Part shown: piece after piece, positions 8,466 through 16,738 of the stretch
How positions within the stretch are numbered: the stretch's first letter is position 1
How the letters are laid out: every line of letters starts with the position of its first letter
Source of the DNA: Halioglobus sp.
GTDB taxonomy: Bacteria > Pseudomonadota > Gammaproteobacteria > Pseudomonadales > Halieaceae
Direction: 5' to 3'
DNA length: 64,000 bases
Assembly: GCA_020443425.1 (NCBI GenBank)
Contig: JAGRIE010000005.1
Span: 50,476-114,475, forward strand
Position numbers and translations under genes: made by a program
Notes under the pieces: model-generated
Seen by the model: only the letters and a program-made list of their open reading frames with translations
Told to the model about the DNA's origin: nothing
Database searches by the model: none

Positions 8466-9398
8466 CTACAGCACCGCCAGCGGATTCACCGGGCTGCCGG
8501 TGCCACCTTTGATGTTCAGCGGCGCCAGCATGAACAGGAACTCACCGGCGCCCCGCTCTGCCAGTTCCTTCAACCACAGCATCTCCAACAGGTACACGCC
8601 GTGCTGCCACAACAGGATCATATGGATGTCATCGTCTAGCGCATCGCAGGAGAGACCACTCTGGTTCAGGCTGCAGATCGCGGAATTATCGCTGCCGACC
8701 AGGCTCACATCCCGCTGTGCCAGCCACAGCGCCGCCTCGGGACTGAGGCCGGGCTCCCCGGACCAGTACAGCTCGGGATCGGTCGAGAACAGTTCGGTCC
8801 AGCCGGTGCGAAAAAGCACGGCATCACCGGCTTTCAGGGTGAGATCGCGCGCCGCCAGCGCCGCCTGCAGCTGCTCGACGGTGATCTGCTCCTGGGGATC
8901 CAGGTGCGACCGCCCGTCGAGCGCGGGTATATCGAGGAACACCCCGCGCGTCACCAGGTGCTGCAGGTTCTCAATGCCACAGCGGGTGGCGCCGTAACTG
9001 CGCACCCGGTTGGCACTGTGGCCGTTGTAGATTTCGTCACCGCGCCACATATGGCAGAGCGCATCGACATGGGTGGTAGTGCCGTGTGCAGAGACCATCA
9101 GTGCGTCATCGGCGATGGCGCGGCCACCGGCCGGGTGGCTGGCGCCGGCGGCGTAATCACCGCCGTCCACTGACATGAAGTGCTGCGGCAGCGGGCGCCC
9201 CTTCATATGCGGCACGCGGCTCGCCGCATTCGAGGAGGTCGCGCCCTGGATAGGCAGGCTGAGGCTTATTACCTGGCCACTGGCGACAGCAGCGGTCGCG
9301 TCCCGGGTGACATCCGCAGTGACAAGGTTCGCCGCACCGCGCTGGTCGTCCTCGCCCCAGCGTCCCCAGTTGCCGTTGCTGTTCTGCGTTTCACTCAT
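8466..9398 (-). CDS. Cyclase-family metal-dependent hydrolase (kynurenine formamidase-like)
   Basis: A 310-residue protein of the cyclase/kynurenine formamidase family. The metal-binding signature HGTxxHxDxxxH appears as HGTTTHVDALCH around residues 104-115, and a later GSDNSA segment matches the second conserved block. Known members hydrolyse amides, lactones or cyclic ketones with a zinc or manganese pair. It sits between the thiolase (25 bp) and DUF35 (1 bp) genes. In an operon with flavin monooxygenases, opening of a lactone made by oxygen insertion is an attractive role, but that is inference; no specific substrate motif is visible. Confidence 0.87.
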   Translation of the reverse strand: MSETQNSNGNWGRWGEDDQRGAANLVTADVTRDATAAVASGQVISLSLPIQGATSSNAASRVPHMKGRPLPQHFMSVDGGDYAAGASHPAGGRAIADDALMVSAHGTTTHVDALCHMWRGDEIYNGHSANRVRSYGATRCGIENLQHLVTRGVFLDIPALDGRSHLDPQEQITVEQLQAALAARDLTLKAGDAVLFRTGWTELFSTDPELYWSGEPGLSPEAALWLAQRDVSLVGSDNSAICSLNQSGLSCDALDDDIHMILLWQHGVYLLEMLWLKELAERGAGEFLFMLAPLNIKGGTGSPVNPLAVL

Positions 9399-9423
9399 AG
9401 CCGGTCCCGTCAGTAAAGTTGTA

Positions 9424-10596
9424 TCAGTCGTCTGCTGTCAGCAGCGCGGCTGAACCGTAGCGCCCACCAAAGCCGGTGCACAGCGCAGTGCCTGCCTTGC
9501 CCAGCTGACGCTCGCCCTGTGTGCCGCGCAACTGCAGCGTCGCCTCGACGATATTGTTCAGGCCGTGTACGTAGCCCTCGGATAACATACCACCATTGCT
9601 GTTCACTGGCAGCGCCCCCGCGGCCTGCGTCTCACCGCTGCGGATAAACTCCATGGCCTCGCCGCGCGCGCAGAAGCCGAAATCTTCAAGCTGTGCGGGA
9701 ATCAGGAACGTATACGCGTCGTAGAGATAGGCGAGGTCGATATCCGCGGCGGTGACGCCACTGACGCGAAAGAATTCCTCGGCGATAAAGTGGGAGAATA
9801 TCTCGTCCAGCGAAGTCGCCTTGTCGCCGTAACTGCCGCCGGGACCGCCACCGCGGACGGCAGAGTGGATACGCACCGCGGGCTGCGCCAGCTGCCGCGC
9901 ACGCACGGCACTGGTGATCACCAGCGCGCAGGCGGCATCGGTTTCCAGGCAGCAATCGTAGCGCCGCAGCGGCGAGGCTATCATCGGCGAGGAGAGGTAC
10001 TCCGCCCTGTCGAGCGGCTGGCGCAACAGGGCGCGCTGGTTCGACAGCGCGTGGCTGCGCTGCGCGATCGCCACATCGGCCAGCGCATCCGCGCCGAGCG
10101 TGCGTTCATGCAGCCAGCGCTGCGCGGTGAGTGCGAAGGTGTTGACCGGGCCGCGGTTGCCGTAGGGGGTGATGAACTGCTCTTCCAGGGCGTCGGCGGA
10201 GCCGTGGCTGATCTGGCCCATACGCTTGCCGCTGCGGCCCTTGAGGGCGCGGAACACCACCACCGTTTCAGCGAGGCCACTGTCTATCGCCTGCGCCGCA
10301 TCCCAGAGTATCGAGGCACACTGGCTGCCACCGCCGTAGAACTCGTTGTGCCAGCGCAGGCGCGGCAGGCCCAGCGACCGCGCGACCGTGGTGACAGGCA
10401 CAGAGTCCCCCAGGTGGTAACTGAGCACACCATCCACCGCATCGGCTGGCAGGCCGCAGTCCGCGAGCGCCATCTCCACCGCACCCAGCGCCAGTTCCAG
10501 CACCGTCTCCGGCGCATTGCGACTGAACGCGGTGTAGCCGACCCCGGCAATCGCGGCGCCACCGGCAGCGCGGCGGCTGAGCGGGCGCGCAGGCAT
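9424..10596 (-). CDS. SCP-x-type thiolase/aldolase (lipid-transfer-protein family)
   Basis: A 390-residue thiolase-fold protein of the nonspecific lipid-transfer/SCP-x group. The nucleophile region reads GGGSQCASILWDAAQAI, with a Cys at the usual position, and the C-terminal block NSNGGMLSEGYVHGLNNI carries the conserved His. The overall plan follows Ltp-type proteins: IAGVGYTAFSR near the N-terminus, RRYDCCLETDAACALV in the middle and DLAYLYDAYTF before the C-terminus. Members of this group cleave beta-ketoacyl-CoA or act as retro-aldolases on branched 3-hydroxyacyl-CoA when bound to a DUF35 protein. The DUF35 gene at 8045-8464 is two genes downstream. Whether this one is a thiolase or an aldolase cannot be decided by eye. 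Confidence 0.88.
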   Translation of the reverse strand: MPARPLSRRAAGGAAIAGVGYTAFSRNAPETVLELALGAVEMALADCGLPADAVDGVLSYHLGDSVPVTTVARSLGLPRLRWHNEFYGGGSQCASILWDAAQAIDSGLAETVVVFRALKGRSGKRMGQISHGSADALEEQFITPYGNRGPVNTFALTAQRWLHERTLGADALADVAIAQRSHALSNQRALLRQPLDRAEYLSSPMIASPLRRYDCCLETDAACALVITSAVRARQLAQPAVRIHSAVRGGGPGGSYGDKATSLDEIFSHFIAEEFFRVSGVTAADIDLAYLYDAYTFLIPAQLEDFGFCARGEAMEFIRSGETQAAGALPVNSNGGMLSEGYVHGLNNIVEATLQLRGTQGERQLGKAGTALCTGFGGRYGSAALLTADD

Positions 10597-10634
10597 ACTA
10601 GCGCGTTTCCTGCGCGGGGCAGTGTGTGCTCATC

Positions 10635-11693
10635 CTAGTCCTTGAACGCGGGCATCACTTCCTCGGCAAAGAAAGTGATAATCCGCTTCATATCCGCTAT
10701 GGGCATCGGACGCGTGCTGCCGAAATCGCACATCAGGTTATTGATGCCGAAATCCTGCAGCGCTTTGATCTGGCCGACCACACGCTCCGGATCGCCGGCA
10801 ATCTCCAACTGGTCCCAGCGGAAATCGTCACTGATCGTCCCGCCTTTCAGGTAGCGGCTCTGCCAGAACTCGAAACCGTCGGCGATCTCTCCGGTTTTCG
10901 GGTCGATCGGTGCGCTCTGCTGGTTGACGATTTTAGAGCGGTCGAAGCCGATTTCAAACTGTGCCAGGTCGGCCTTCGCCTGCTCGTTGGTTTTCGCCAC
11001 GTAGACGCTGCGCATCACACACAGATCGTGATCGTCCGGGTTGTTGTTGTTCTGCAGCATCGCCTCGCGCCAGTTGTGCGCCGCCCTGCCGACATTTTTG
11101 TAGGTCGCAACCGGATCGATCAGCAGCGGCAGACCGCGCTTGGCCGTCAGCTCTATGGTTTCGGGGCTGATGGAGGCGACGTGGATAGGCGGGTGCGGAA
11201 CCTGCATCGGAGTCGGCAGCAGGTTCAGCTCATCGCAGCGATAGAATTTGCCGTCGTAGGAGAAATCTTTCTCTGTCCACAGGCCGATAATCATATCCAG
11301 CGCTTCGTTGTAGCGTGCCCGCGCCTCTGTGATGTCGACACCGAAGCGCTCAAACTCTGAGCCCTGGTAACCGCGGCCGACGCCGAAATCCAGCCTGCCG
11401 TTGCTCAGCAGGTCCAGCTGCGCTGCCGCCTCTGCAATGGAAATCGGGTTGTGCAGTGGCAGGATGGCGACACCGGTGCCGAGACGAAGTTTCTCTGTGC
11501 GCCCGGCCAGATGCATGAGCATACCCAGCGTATCCGGGCACACGCCGTAATCACGGAAGTGGTGCTCAGCCAGCCAGACGCCGTCAAACCCACATTCCTC
11601 CAGGGTTTCCACGAGTTCGATCTGGTAGTCATAGACCTCTTTGACACTCATGTTGTCCGGTTTGTTGAACAGGTGAAAAGATGAGAATTTCAT
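10635..11693 (-). CDS. LLM-class flavin-dependent monooxygenase (luciferase-like)
   Basis: A luciferase-like TIM-barrel protein of about 352 residues. GVWLAEHHFRDYG near residue 40 and LRLGTGVAILPLHNPISIAE near 70 are the signature strands of the bacterial luciferase family, followed by GRLDFGVGRGYQ. EHHF is shared with long-chain aldehyde or alkane monooxygenase branches that use FMNH2 and not F420. The annotated frame could begin 19 codons earlier, but ATG at 11693 starts the first beta strand and is preceded by AGGTAAGAGG. It belongs to the 11-gene operon that includes a flavin reductase, its probable source of FMNH2. A second LLM protein is encoded at 15263-16330. Confidence 0.9.
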   Translation of the reverse strand: MKFSSFHLFNKPDNMSVKEVYDYQIELVETLEECGFDGVWLAEHHFRDYGVCPDTLGMLMHLAGRTEKLRLGTGVAILPLHNPISIAEAAAQLDLLSNGRLDFGVGRGYQGSEFERFGVDITEARARYNEALDMIIGLWTEKDFSYDGKFYRCDELNLLPTPMQVPHPPIHVASISPETIELTAKRGLPLLIDPVATYKNVGRAAHNWREAMLQNNNNPDDHDLCVMRSVYVAKTNEQAKADLAQFEIGFDRSKIVNQQSAPIDPKTGEIADGFEFWQSRYLKGGTISDDFRWDQLEIAGDPERVVGQIKALQDFGINNLMCDFGSTRPMPIADMKRIITFFAEEVMPAFKD

Positions 11694-11765
11694 CCTCTTA
11701 CCTGCGTTTGAGACATCGCGATTGGTGTTGGATTCGGTTGCTTCGACCACAGGGTAAACTCCAGT

Positions 11766-13400
11766 TTATTCAAAGGTTCTATGCTGCATTGCAATGCGGG
11801 TAAGCTCGTCTTTGCGTACCTTGCCATTGGCGTTCAAAGGTAGCTGGTCGACGGACAGGATGCGCAGCGGGACCTTGTAGGCCGCCATGTTTTCCCTGGC
11901 CCATTGGATCAGCGCTGATTCATCAAAACCCGACTCGACAGGCACACCGGAAGCGAGCACAACAAATGCCATGCCAATTTCGCCCTTGTCCGGGTGGTCG
12001 ATACCGACCACGGCGGCCTGCACAATGTCGGGGTGCTGTAATAGCAGGTCTTCCACTTCACTCGGGTAAACATTGAAGCCGTTGCAGATAAACATCTCTT
12101 TCTTGCGCCCGACCAGGGTCAGGTTACCGGCGGCATCCATCACGCCGATATCCCCTGTGTGTAGCCACTGGTCATCGGTGAATACGGCGGCGGTCAACTC
12201 CGGCTCCCCGAAGTAACCCTGCATGACCCCATAGCCCCGCACCAGTACTTCGCCCGGGTCACCTGCGGGGAGGTCCCGCAGTGCGTCATCGACAATCCTG
12301 ATCCCGACATTGGGCAGCGGCCTGCCGACGGTCCTGGAAATCACCTCTGTCGTGTCACTGGCCCGCGTCATGCTGACAACGCAGGCCTCTATCAGTCCGT
12401 AGGCGTTGATCACCCGCGCAATACCGAGCTCGCTCTGCATCCTCACAATCGTCTCTTGCGGGACGTGGGCCGCGCCGACATACGCCACGCGCAGGGATTG
12501 ACAGGCCCCGGCATTGTCGCTGCCAGCCATTTTCCTGGCGATGGCTGAGAACAGCGCCGGCGGGCCGCTCATCACCGAAATGGCGTGATCCGCGATCAGG
12601 CCCAGCACCGCATCCGGATCAAAAAAATCAACCACCACATGCGTCATGCCCCGCATCACGCAGGCGAGGATGCCCGCGTTGATGCCAAAGCCGTGCGAGA
12701 AAGGCGGAATCACGAGGAAGTTGTCACTCGCCTCCAGCCCACCGAGATCACTCCAGTCCCAGAAGGCCTGCAGAATCTGCTGCTGGTTCAGCATCACACC
12801 TTTGGGCTCACCGGTAGTCCCTGAGGTAAACAGGATTTCCGCGAGGCGGTCACCGTGCATCACCTCGATACTGCCGCCCCCGCCCGCTCCGCCTGCGAGG
12901 AAAGCCTCATAGGTGCTGCAGCCGGCCAGCCGGGAGGGCCGGTCAAAGCAGACCACCTGCTCCAGGGTCGCCACCCGGTCCAGCGGGCGCTCATCATGCA
13001 GGCCGTAGTGCGCGCCCAGCAATGCGGGCAAGTCAATACCGGCGCAGTCACTCACTGAAAAGAGCAGCCGCGCGCCCGATCGCTGCAGCACCGGCCCGAC
13101 CTCGCGCGCTTTCAATCGCGACGATATCGGCACCACTACAGCACCCAGCGCCCAGGCCCCGAAGGCGCAGGCGATCCACTGCCAGCTATTGGGCGCCCAC
13201 AGGCACACAGTGTCACCGGCTTTGACGCCATTGCCCGCCATCGCCTGCGCGCACAGATCAACAGCGGCGCCAAGCTGCGCATAGCTCAGCACCGTGTCGC
13301 CGTCGATAACGGCAGTCTGCTGCTGATAGCGCTGGCAACTGTCCTGCAGCATCTGCGGGATAGACTGCCATGGCGCTGGATTGATTAATGTGCTCATCAC
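11766..13400 (-). CDS. AMP-dependent acyl-CoA synthetase/ligase
   Basis: A 544-residue ANL enzyme with all core motifs: ILFTSGTTGEPKGVMLNQ (phosphate loop), INAYGLIEACV (adenine-binding loop), HTGDIGVMDAAGNLTLVGRKKEMFICNGFNVYPSEVE (hinge and A8 region), and the C-terminal NANGKVRKDEL with the catalytic lysine. It makes acyl-CoA from an acid with ATP. Two adjacent ATGs (13400, 13397) are possible starts. It follows the SDR by 22 bp. The FICNGFNVYPSEVE hinge is typical of medium- and long-chain or aromatic acid ligases; the precise acid is not recognisable. It is one of five intact or near-intact CoA ligases in the window. Confidence 0.93.
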   Translation of the reverse strand: MMSTLINPAPWQSIPQMLQDSCQRYQQQTAVIDGDTVLSYAQLGAAVDLCAQAMAGNGVKAGDTVCLWAPNSWQWIACAFGAWALGAVVVPISSRLKAREVGPVLQRSGARLLFSVSDCAGIDLPALLGAHYGLHDERPLDRVATLEQVVCFDRPSRLAGCSTYEAFLAGGAGGGGSIEVMHGDRLAEILFTSGTTGEPKGVMLNQQQILQAFWDWSDLGGLEASDNFLVIPPFSHGFGINAGILACVMRGMTHVVVDFFDPDAVLGLIADHAISVMSGPPALFSAIARKMAGSDNAGACQSLRVAYVGAAHVPQETIVRMQSELGIARVINAYGLIEACVVSMTRASDTTEVISRTVGRPLPNVGIRIVDDALRDLPAGDPGEVLVRGYGVMQGYFGEPELTAAVFTDDQWLHTGDIGVMDAAGNLTLVGRKKEMFICNGFNVYPSEVEDLLLQHPDIVQAAVVGIDHPDKGEIGMAFVVLASGVPVESGFDESALIQWARENMAAYKVPLRILSVDQLPLNANGKVRKDELTRIAMQHRTFE

Positions 13401-13422
13401 TGGCTTGCCCTTGGCATCCTGG

Positions 13423-14154
13423 CTAATCGACCATCGTCAGGCCGCCGCCCACACTCAGGACCTGGCCGGTGATGTAACTGGCCTCATCACTGGCGAGGAA
13501 CCTGACGGCGCCGGCGATGTCGTCGGGAGCGCCCAATCGCCGCAGTGGTACACGCTTGGAAAACTTCTCCAGCAAATCCTTGTTCGGGGCGGACATGGGG
13601 GTCAGCACCACGCCGGGCGACACGCAGTTCACTCGCACCTGGAAGCGCCCCACCTCCTGCGCCAGGCTCTTGGAAAATGCCACCAGCGCCGCCTTGCTGC
13701 CCGCGTACACGGCCTCGCCAGCAGCGCCTGTTCGCGAGGAGTCGGAGGTGATCTGGATGACACTGCCGCGCTCCCTGGCGATCATCGGTGGCACCAGCAC
13801 CTGGCAGGCTGTCAGGGGGGCCAGGAAATTGACGTCCAGCAGCCGCTGCCAGACCGCACTATCCTGGTCGACAAACCGCTCCACGGTACTGATACCGGCG
13901 CAGTTGACCAGGCAATCGATATCAGTGTGCTGCAACAGCTGTTGCAGCGTGTCTCGAAACGCCGCCTGGTCGGACAGGTCGGCTGTCACAGCCTGCGCCA
14001 GGCAGTCCTGGCTCGCGCCGGGAAACTGGCGATCGATACCGATCACCTGCCACTCAGCGCGGTGCAGTTCGGCAGCTATCGCGCCGCCAATAGCGCCTCC
14101 GGCGCCGGTCACCAGCGCGGTGCGTGGCAGCGTGGTATCGCTCACAGCGGCCAC
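13423..14154 (-). CDS. SDR-family oxidoreductase
   Basis: A 243-residue classical SDR. TGAGGAIGG at 16-24 is the NAD(P) motif, VNCAG takes the place of NNAG, Ser lies in QITSDSS, and YAGSK holds the catalytic Tyr and Lys; the ending GQVLSVGGGLTMVD is the usual SDR C-terminus. The start is GTG at 14154, overlapping the upstream gene by 13 bp; a second GTG at 14145 would overlap its TGA by only 4 bp as GTGA and is equally possible. The gene lies between the degenerate PaaK-like gene and a CoA ligase in the monooxygenase operon. It probably oxidises a 3-hydroxyacyl-CoA or a ring alcohol; the direction is not known. Confidence 0.9.
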   Translation of the reverse strand: MAAVSDTTLPRTALVTGAGGAIGGAIAAELHRAEWQVIGIDRQFPGASQDCLAQAVTADLSDQAAFRDTLQQLLQHTDIDCLVNCAGISTVERFVDQDSAVWQRLLDVNFLAPLTACQVLVPPMIARERGSVIQITSDSSRTGAAGEAVYAGSKAALVAFSKSLAQEVGRFQVRVNCVSPGVVLTPMSAPNKDLLEKFSKRVPLRRLGAPDDIAGAVRFLASDEASYITGQVLSVGGGLTMVD

Positions 14155-15266
14155 CCACCCTCGGGCTTCAGTGTTGCGCCACCACCGAGGTGGTGTTCGC
14201 GCAGGTCGACTACCAGCCCCTGCAACTGCGGACCGTCCTCAGCCAGGAAAAACGTCTCGATCGTCACCGCCAGCGGCGTCACGGAGGCGACCGCCTCGCG
14301 GATACGCGCTTTCCACATCGGGTTGTCGATCAGGGAATCGCGGTTCAGACCCATTTTCAGGGTAATCCTGTCGAGTGTGCCCTCACCCCGTTCCACCTGC
14401 AGCTGCCAGCCCTGCATACCGTCAATCAGTTTCAGGGCCTTGTTCATCAGCGGCAGCGGAATCCAGCGGCCTCGGGCCAGTACCCTGTCGCCGACAGTGT
14501 GATGAAAGCTGTTGACGGTCTGGTCGGGCGAGAAGACGTGGCCGGTGCGGATCACAAAGCCCTCCAGCGCATGGATCTGCGGCATGTTCAGGACGATTTC
14601 GGCCGCGCTGTCAGCAGTCCAGTCGGAGCTGACGATGGTGTTCTCGGTCAGCGATGCCAGCGCCAGCAGCCCCGGCTGCCCGGATTGCATGACGCCCTTG
14701 CTGCGCAGCGCCAGCGCGGCACCAAAGACCGGCTCGCAGAAAATATCCGTCACCGTCGATTCAAACTCGTCCGCCAGACGCTTGTGCGCGCCGGGCGAGG
14801 CGATTTCACCCACCAGTACAATATGCTCGATACCCAGTTCAAACGGGTCGACATTGAACTCCATGTACAGGCGTGCCAGAAAGTCCAGCGCAGCACAGGG
14901 TGTCGTCACCCAAACCGTCGGTTTGAACGCTTTGATCGTGTGCAGCAAGCGCAGGCGCCCACGCGGATTCGCATAGGTGACACCGGTGCACAAGGGGGCG
15001 ATCACCTCGGCCGCGGTGGCGACGGGAAAGCCGCCGTCCTGGACAGTGGACACCAACACCCGGTCACTGGGCTTGATACCGGCCAGCGCCCAGGTGGCGC
15101 TGGAGTATTCGCGCAGGACGCCGAGCTCTTCGAGAGATACCGGAACCAGGGTATCAGCGGGGTCGCCGCCGAATACCAGGCATTGCTTGCCGGCCTTGAC
15201 CGGCAGAGTCGACCGGCTGACCCATTGAGCGTCACTGCTCACAGCGGGACTTGCATCTGCACTCAT
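14142..15266 (-). CDS. PaaK-like adenylate-forming protein lacking canonical ATP motifs
   Basis: A 374-residue protein whose overall plan follows phenylacetate-CoA ligase: a helix after the phosphate loop, GIKPSDRVLVSTV, PTVWVTTPCAALDFLA, HIVLVGEIASPGA, then a C-terminal domain with the VERGEGTLDRITLK fold. The two landmark motifs are eroded. Where PaaK has SSGTTGKPT this protein has VFGGDPADTLVP (about residues 31-42), and the YGxTE block is replaced by DIFCEPVFGAALAL. ATP binding of the usual kind is therefore doubtful. The start ATG overlaps the stop of the LLM gene by 4 bp (ATGA), and its own stop overlaps the next SDR, so it is translated within the operon and is not a decayed remnant. 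A structural, chaperone or CoA-transfer role is possible. Confidence 0.7.
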   Translation of the reverse strand: MSADASPAVSSDAQWVSRSTLPVKAGKQCLVFGGDPADTLVPVSLEELGVLREYSSATWALAGIKPSDRVLVSTVQDGGFPVATAAEVIAPLCTGVTYANPRGRLRLLHTIKAFKPTVWVTTPCAALDFLARLYMEFNVDPFELGIEHIVLVGEIASPGAHKRLADEFESTVTDIFCEPVFGAALALRSKGVMQSGQPGLLALASLTENTIVSSDWTADSAAEIVLNMPQIHALEGFVIRTGHVFSPDQTVNSFHHTVGDRVLARGRWIPLPLMNKALKLIDGMQGWQLQVERGEGTLDRITLKMGLNRDSLIDNPMWKARIREAVASVTPLAVTIETFFLAEDGPQLQGLVVDLREHHLGGGATLKPEGGWPL

Positions 15267-16330
15267 ATTCCAGCGACCTCTTTGGCGAACAGGTTCATCG
15301 AGCGGCTGACCAACTCATGGGACAGCCCGCCGACGCGGAACTGGCCGAGAATATCGGTGACGCCCGCCGCGAAAAATTCCTCCATGGCTTTCTTCGAACC
15401 GGCGATATCATCCATCACTATCATGCGATGTTCATTCAGTGTCTTGATCGCGTTTTCCTCGGACATACCCGCCGCCAACTGCCCGAACACCTTGTAGGTT
15501 GCATGCTGCGCGTCTGTGTAGTCGGGCGGCGTCACCAGGTTGACCTGGCGGCGGATGTACCACATGAACGCGGCGACCGCTTCATCCATACCACTGCCGT
15601 CCTCGCTGACAAACCAGGGCACCAGGCAGCCGATACGCGCCTGATCGGGATCGTGACCGTTCTCAGCGAGTACACGCTTGTACTCGGCGATATCCTCGGC
15701 GAGCGCTGGCAGGCCTTTCAAAATGGGAATACACAGCAGGTTGTAGCCGCCTTTGGCAGCAGCGGTAAAACCGGCGAGACTGGTTGAGGCAACCCAGACC
15801 GGCGGCCCCGGCTTCTGCACCGGGCGCGGCAGGATCGATACGCCCGGGATATTGTAGTAGGTGCCCTCGCGCGTGACCTCGGCGCCGTCGGCGGCAAAAA
15901 TCTCCTCCACCGCAGCCAGGTGGTCCTCCCAGATCTCCCGGCTTTTCTCGAACGGGCGCTGGAATGCCTGGTACTCCAGCGGCGAAGCGCCGCGACCGGT
16001 GCCGAACTCAACCCGGCCACCACTGATAACATCCAGCGTGCCGATGCGCTCGGCGATACGGATAGGGCTGAGGAAAGGCAACAGGCTGACACCCACCCCG
16101 AGGCGAATCTGCTGGGTGCTGCGGGCTACCGCAGCCAGCACCAGATCGGGCGCGGACGAGTGGGAAAAACCTCTGGTGAAGTGATGCTCAACAAACCAGG
16201 CACTGCTGTATCCCAACCGGTCAGCCAGTTCAATCTGATCCATCGTCTCACCGAAGGACTGCTGCTCAATCTCTCCAGAACGACCTCTGACTTCGAGTTC
16301 GTGATAGATGCCGAAGCGTCGTTTAATCAT
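15263..16330 (-). CDS. LLM-class flavin-dependent monooxygenase (luciferase-like)
   Basis: A 355-residue luciferase-family protein and the first gene of the 11-gene minus-strand operon. The signature strands are SSAWFVEHHFTRGFSHSSAPD near residue 45, IRLGVGVSLLPFLSPIRIAERI near 75, and GRVEFGTGRGASPLEYQAF near 105. The N-terminus KRRFGIYHELEVRGRSGE starts the barrel directly, and GAGGAAG precedes the ATG by 8 bp. It likely uses FMNH2 from the flavin reductase encoded at the far end of the operon. It is diverged from the other LLM protein (10635-11693), so the two probably act on different intermediates or form unlike subunits. Expression appears to start from the TTGACA promoter at 16393-16421. 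Confidence 0.9.
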   Translation of the reverse strand: MIKRRFGIYHELEVRGRSGEIEQQSFGETMDQIELADRLGYSSAWFVEHHFTRGFSHSSAPDLVLAAVARSTQQIRLGVGVSLLPFLSPIRIAERIGTLDVISGGRVEFGTGRGASPLEYQAFQRPFEKSREIWEDHLAAVEEIFAADGAEVTREGTYYNIPGVSILPRPVQKPGPPVWVASTSLAGFTAAAKGGYNLLCIPILKGLPALAEDIAEYKRVLAENGHDPDQARIGCLVPWFVSEDGSGMDEAVAAFMWYIRRQVNLVTPPDYTDAQHATYKVFGQLAAGMSEENAIKTLNEHRMIVMDDIAGSKKAMEEFFAAGVTDILGQFRVGGLSHELVSRSMNLFAKEVAGI

Positions 16331-16388
16331 TGTGCTTGCTTCCTCGTGGGGTGGGCTGAAAATCGAAAAGAGCCGTTAAAATTATTAA

Positions 16389-16408
16389 AAACAATCTATC
16401 GCTTGGTT
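16389..16408 (-). promoter_or_regulatory. Palindromic operator, copy A, over the monooxygenase-operon promoter
   Basis: Read on the minus strand the site is AACCAAGCGATAGATTGTTT, which matches 17 of 20 positions of the copy at 45619-45638. It is an inverted repeat of AACCAA and TTGTTT around 8 bp. It covers most of the spacer and the -10 region of the promoter for the 15263-16330 gene, the classic place for a repressor. Confidence 0.65.
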
Positions 16409-16421
16409 TATTTGATGTCAA
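16393..16421 (-). promoter_or_regulatory. Predicted sigma70 promoter of the 11-gene monooxygenase operon
   Basis: On the minus strand a perfect TTGACA (16421-16416) is followed after 17 bp by TAGATT (16398-16393), four of six matches to TATAAT. Transcription would start about 50 bp before the LLM ATG at 16330. The palindrome at 16389-16408 lies across the spacer and -10. Confidence 0.6.
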
Positions 16422-16611
16422 CCCCGGCGCACTGGCAATTGCCGCCGCGCCGGCCGGATTCAACCCAGAGCGTGCAGCAGACACGGGGAATGCGGCAAAA
16501 ATGAGTCATATAGGCACCTGATTGACGAAAAATGATACTTTCCAGCTATGCGGTGACGACCAAATCGAGACCGACAGCGGCTATCCTTGATGAATTACAC
16601 GCCTTTTTTCC

Positions 16612-16641
16612 TTTACCAAGCAAGTACTAGGTTTATATAAT
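16612..16641 (+). promoter_or_regulatory. Predicted promoter with palindromic operator copy E
   Basis: TTTACC (16612-16617) and a perfect TATAAT (16636-16641) are 18 bp apart and would start transcription about 90 bp before the amidohydrolase ATG. The site TACCAA-N8-TAGGTT at 16614-16633 fills the spacer. It shares ACCAAGCAA with the copy at 45619-45638, though its inner half is less symmetric. Confidence 0.55.
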
Positions 16642-16738
16642 CACCCCGGTTTCGGACGACCGGGCTGCAGGGCGGCTTCGCCCGGGTTAGACTTTCCGCT
16701 GCAACAGCCGGGCAGCATGAGAGATCTGGAGAACAATA

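Larger units (their letters stand above)
16331..16738. other. 408-bp divergent intergenic region
   Basis: This non-coding region separates the monooxygenase operon (leftward) from the amidohydrolase operon (rightward). It holds two copies of the 20-bp palindrome (16389-16408 and 16614-16633), each overlapping a recognisable promoter for one of the two directions. No RNA gene or small coding frame with a ribosome site is evident in the remaining sequence. Confidence 0.75.

Noticed and set aside
14124-15497. A 457-residue plus-strand frame opposite the PaaK-like and LLM genes
   Set aside because: Low-complexity, Arg/Gly/Ala-rich translation with no recognisable fold; both opposite-strand genes are well supported.
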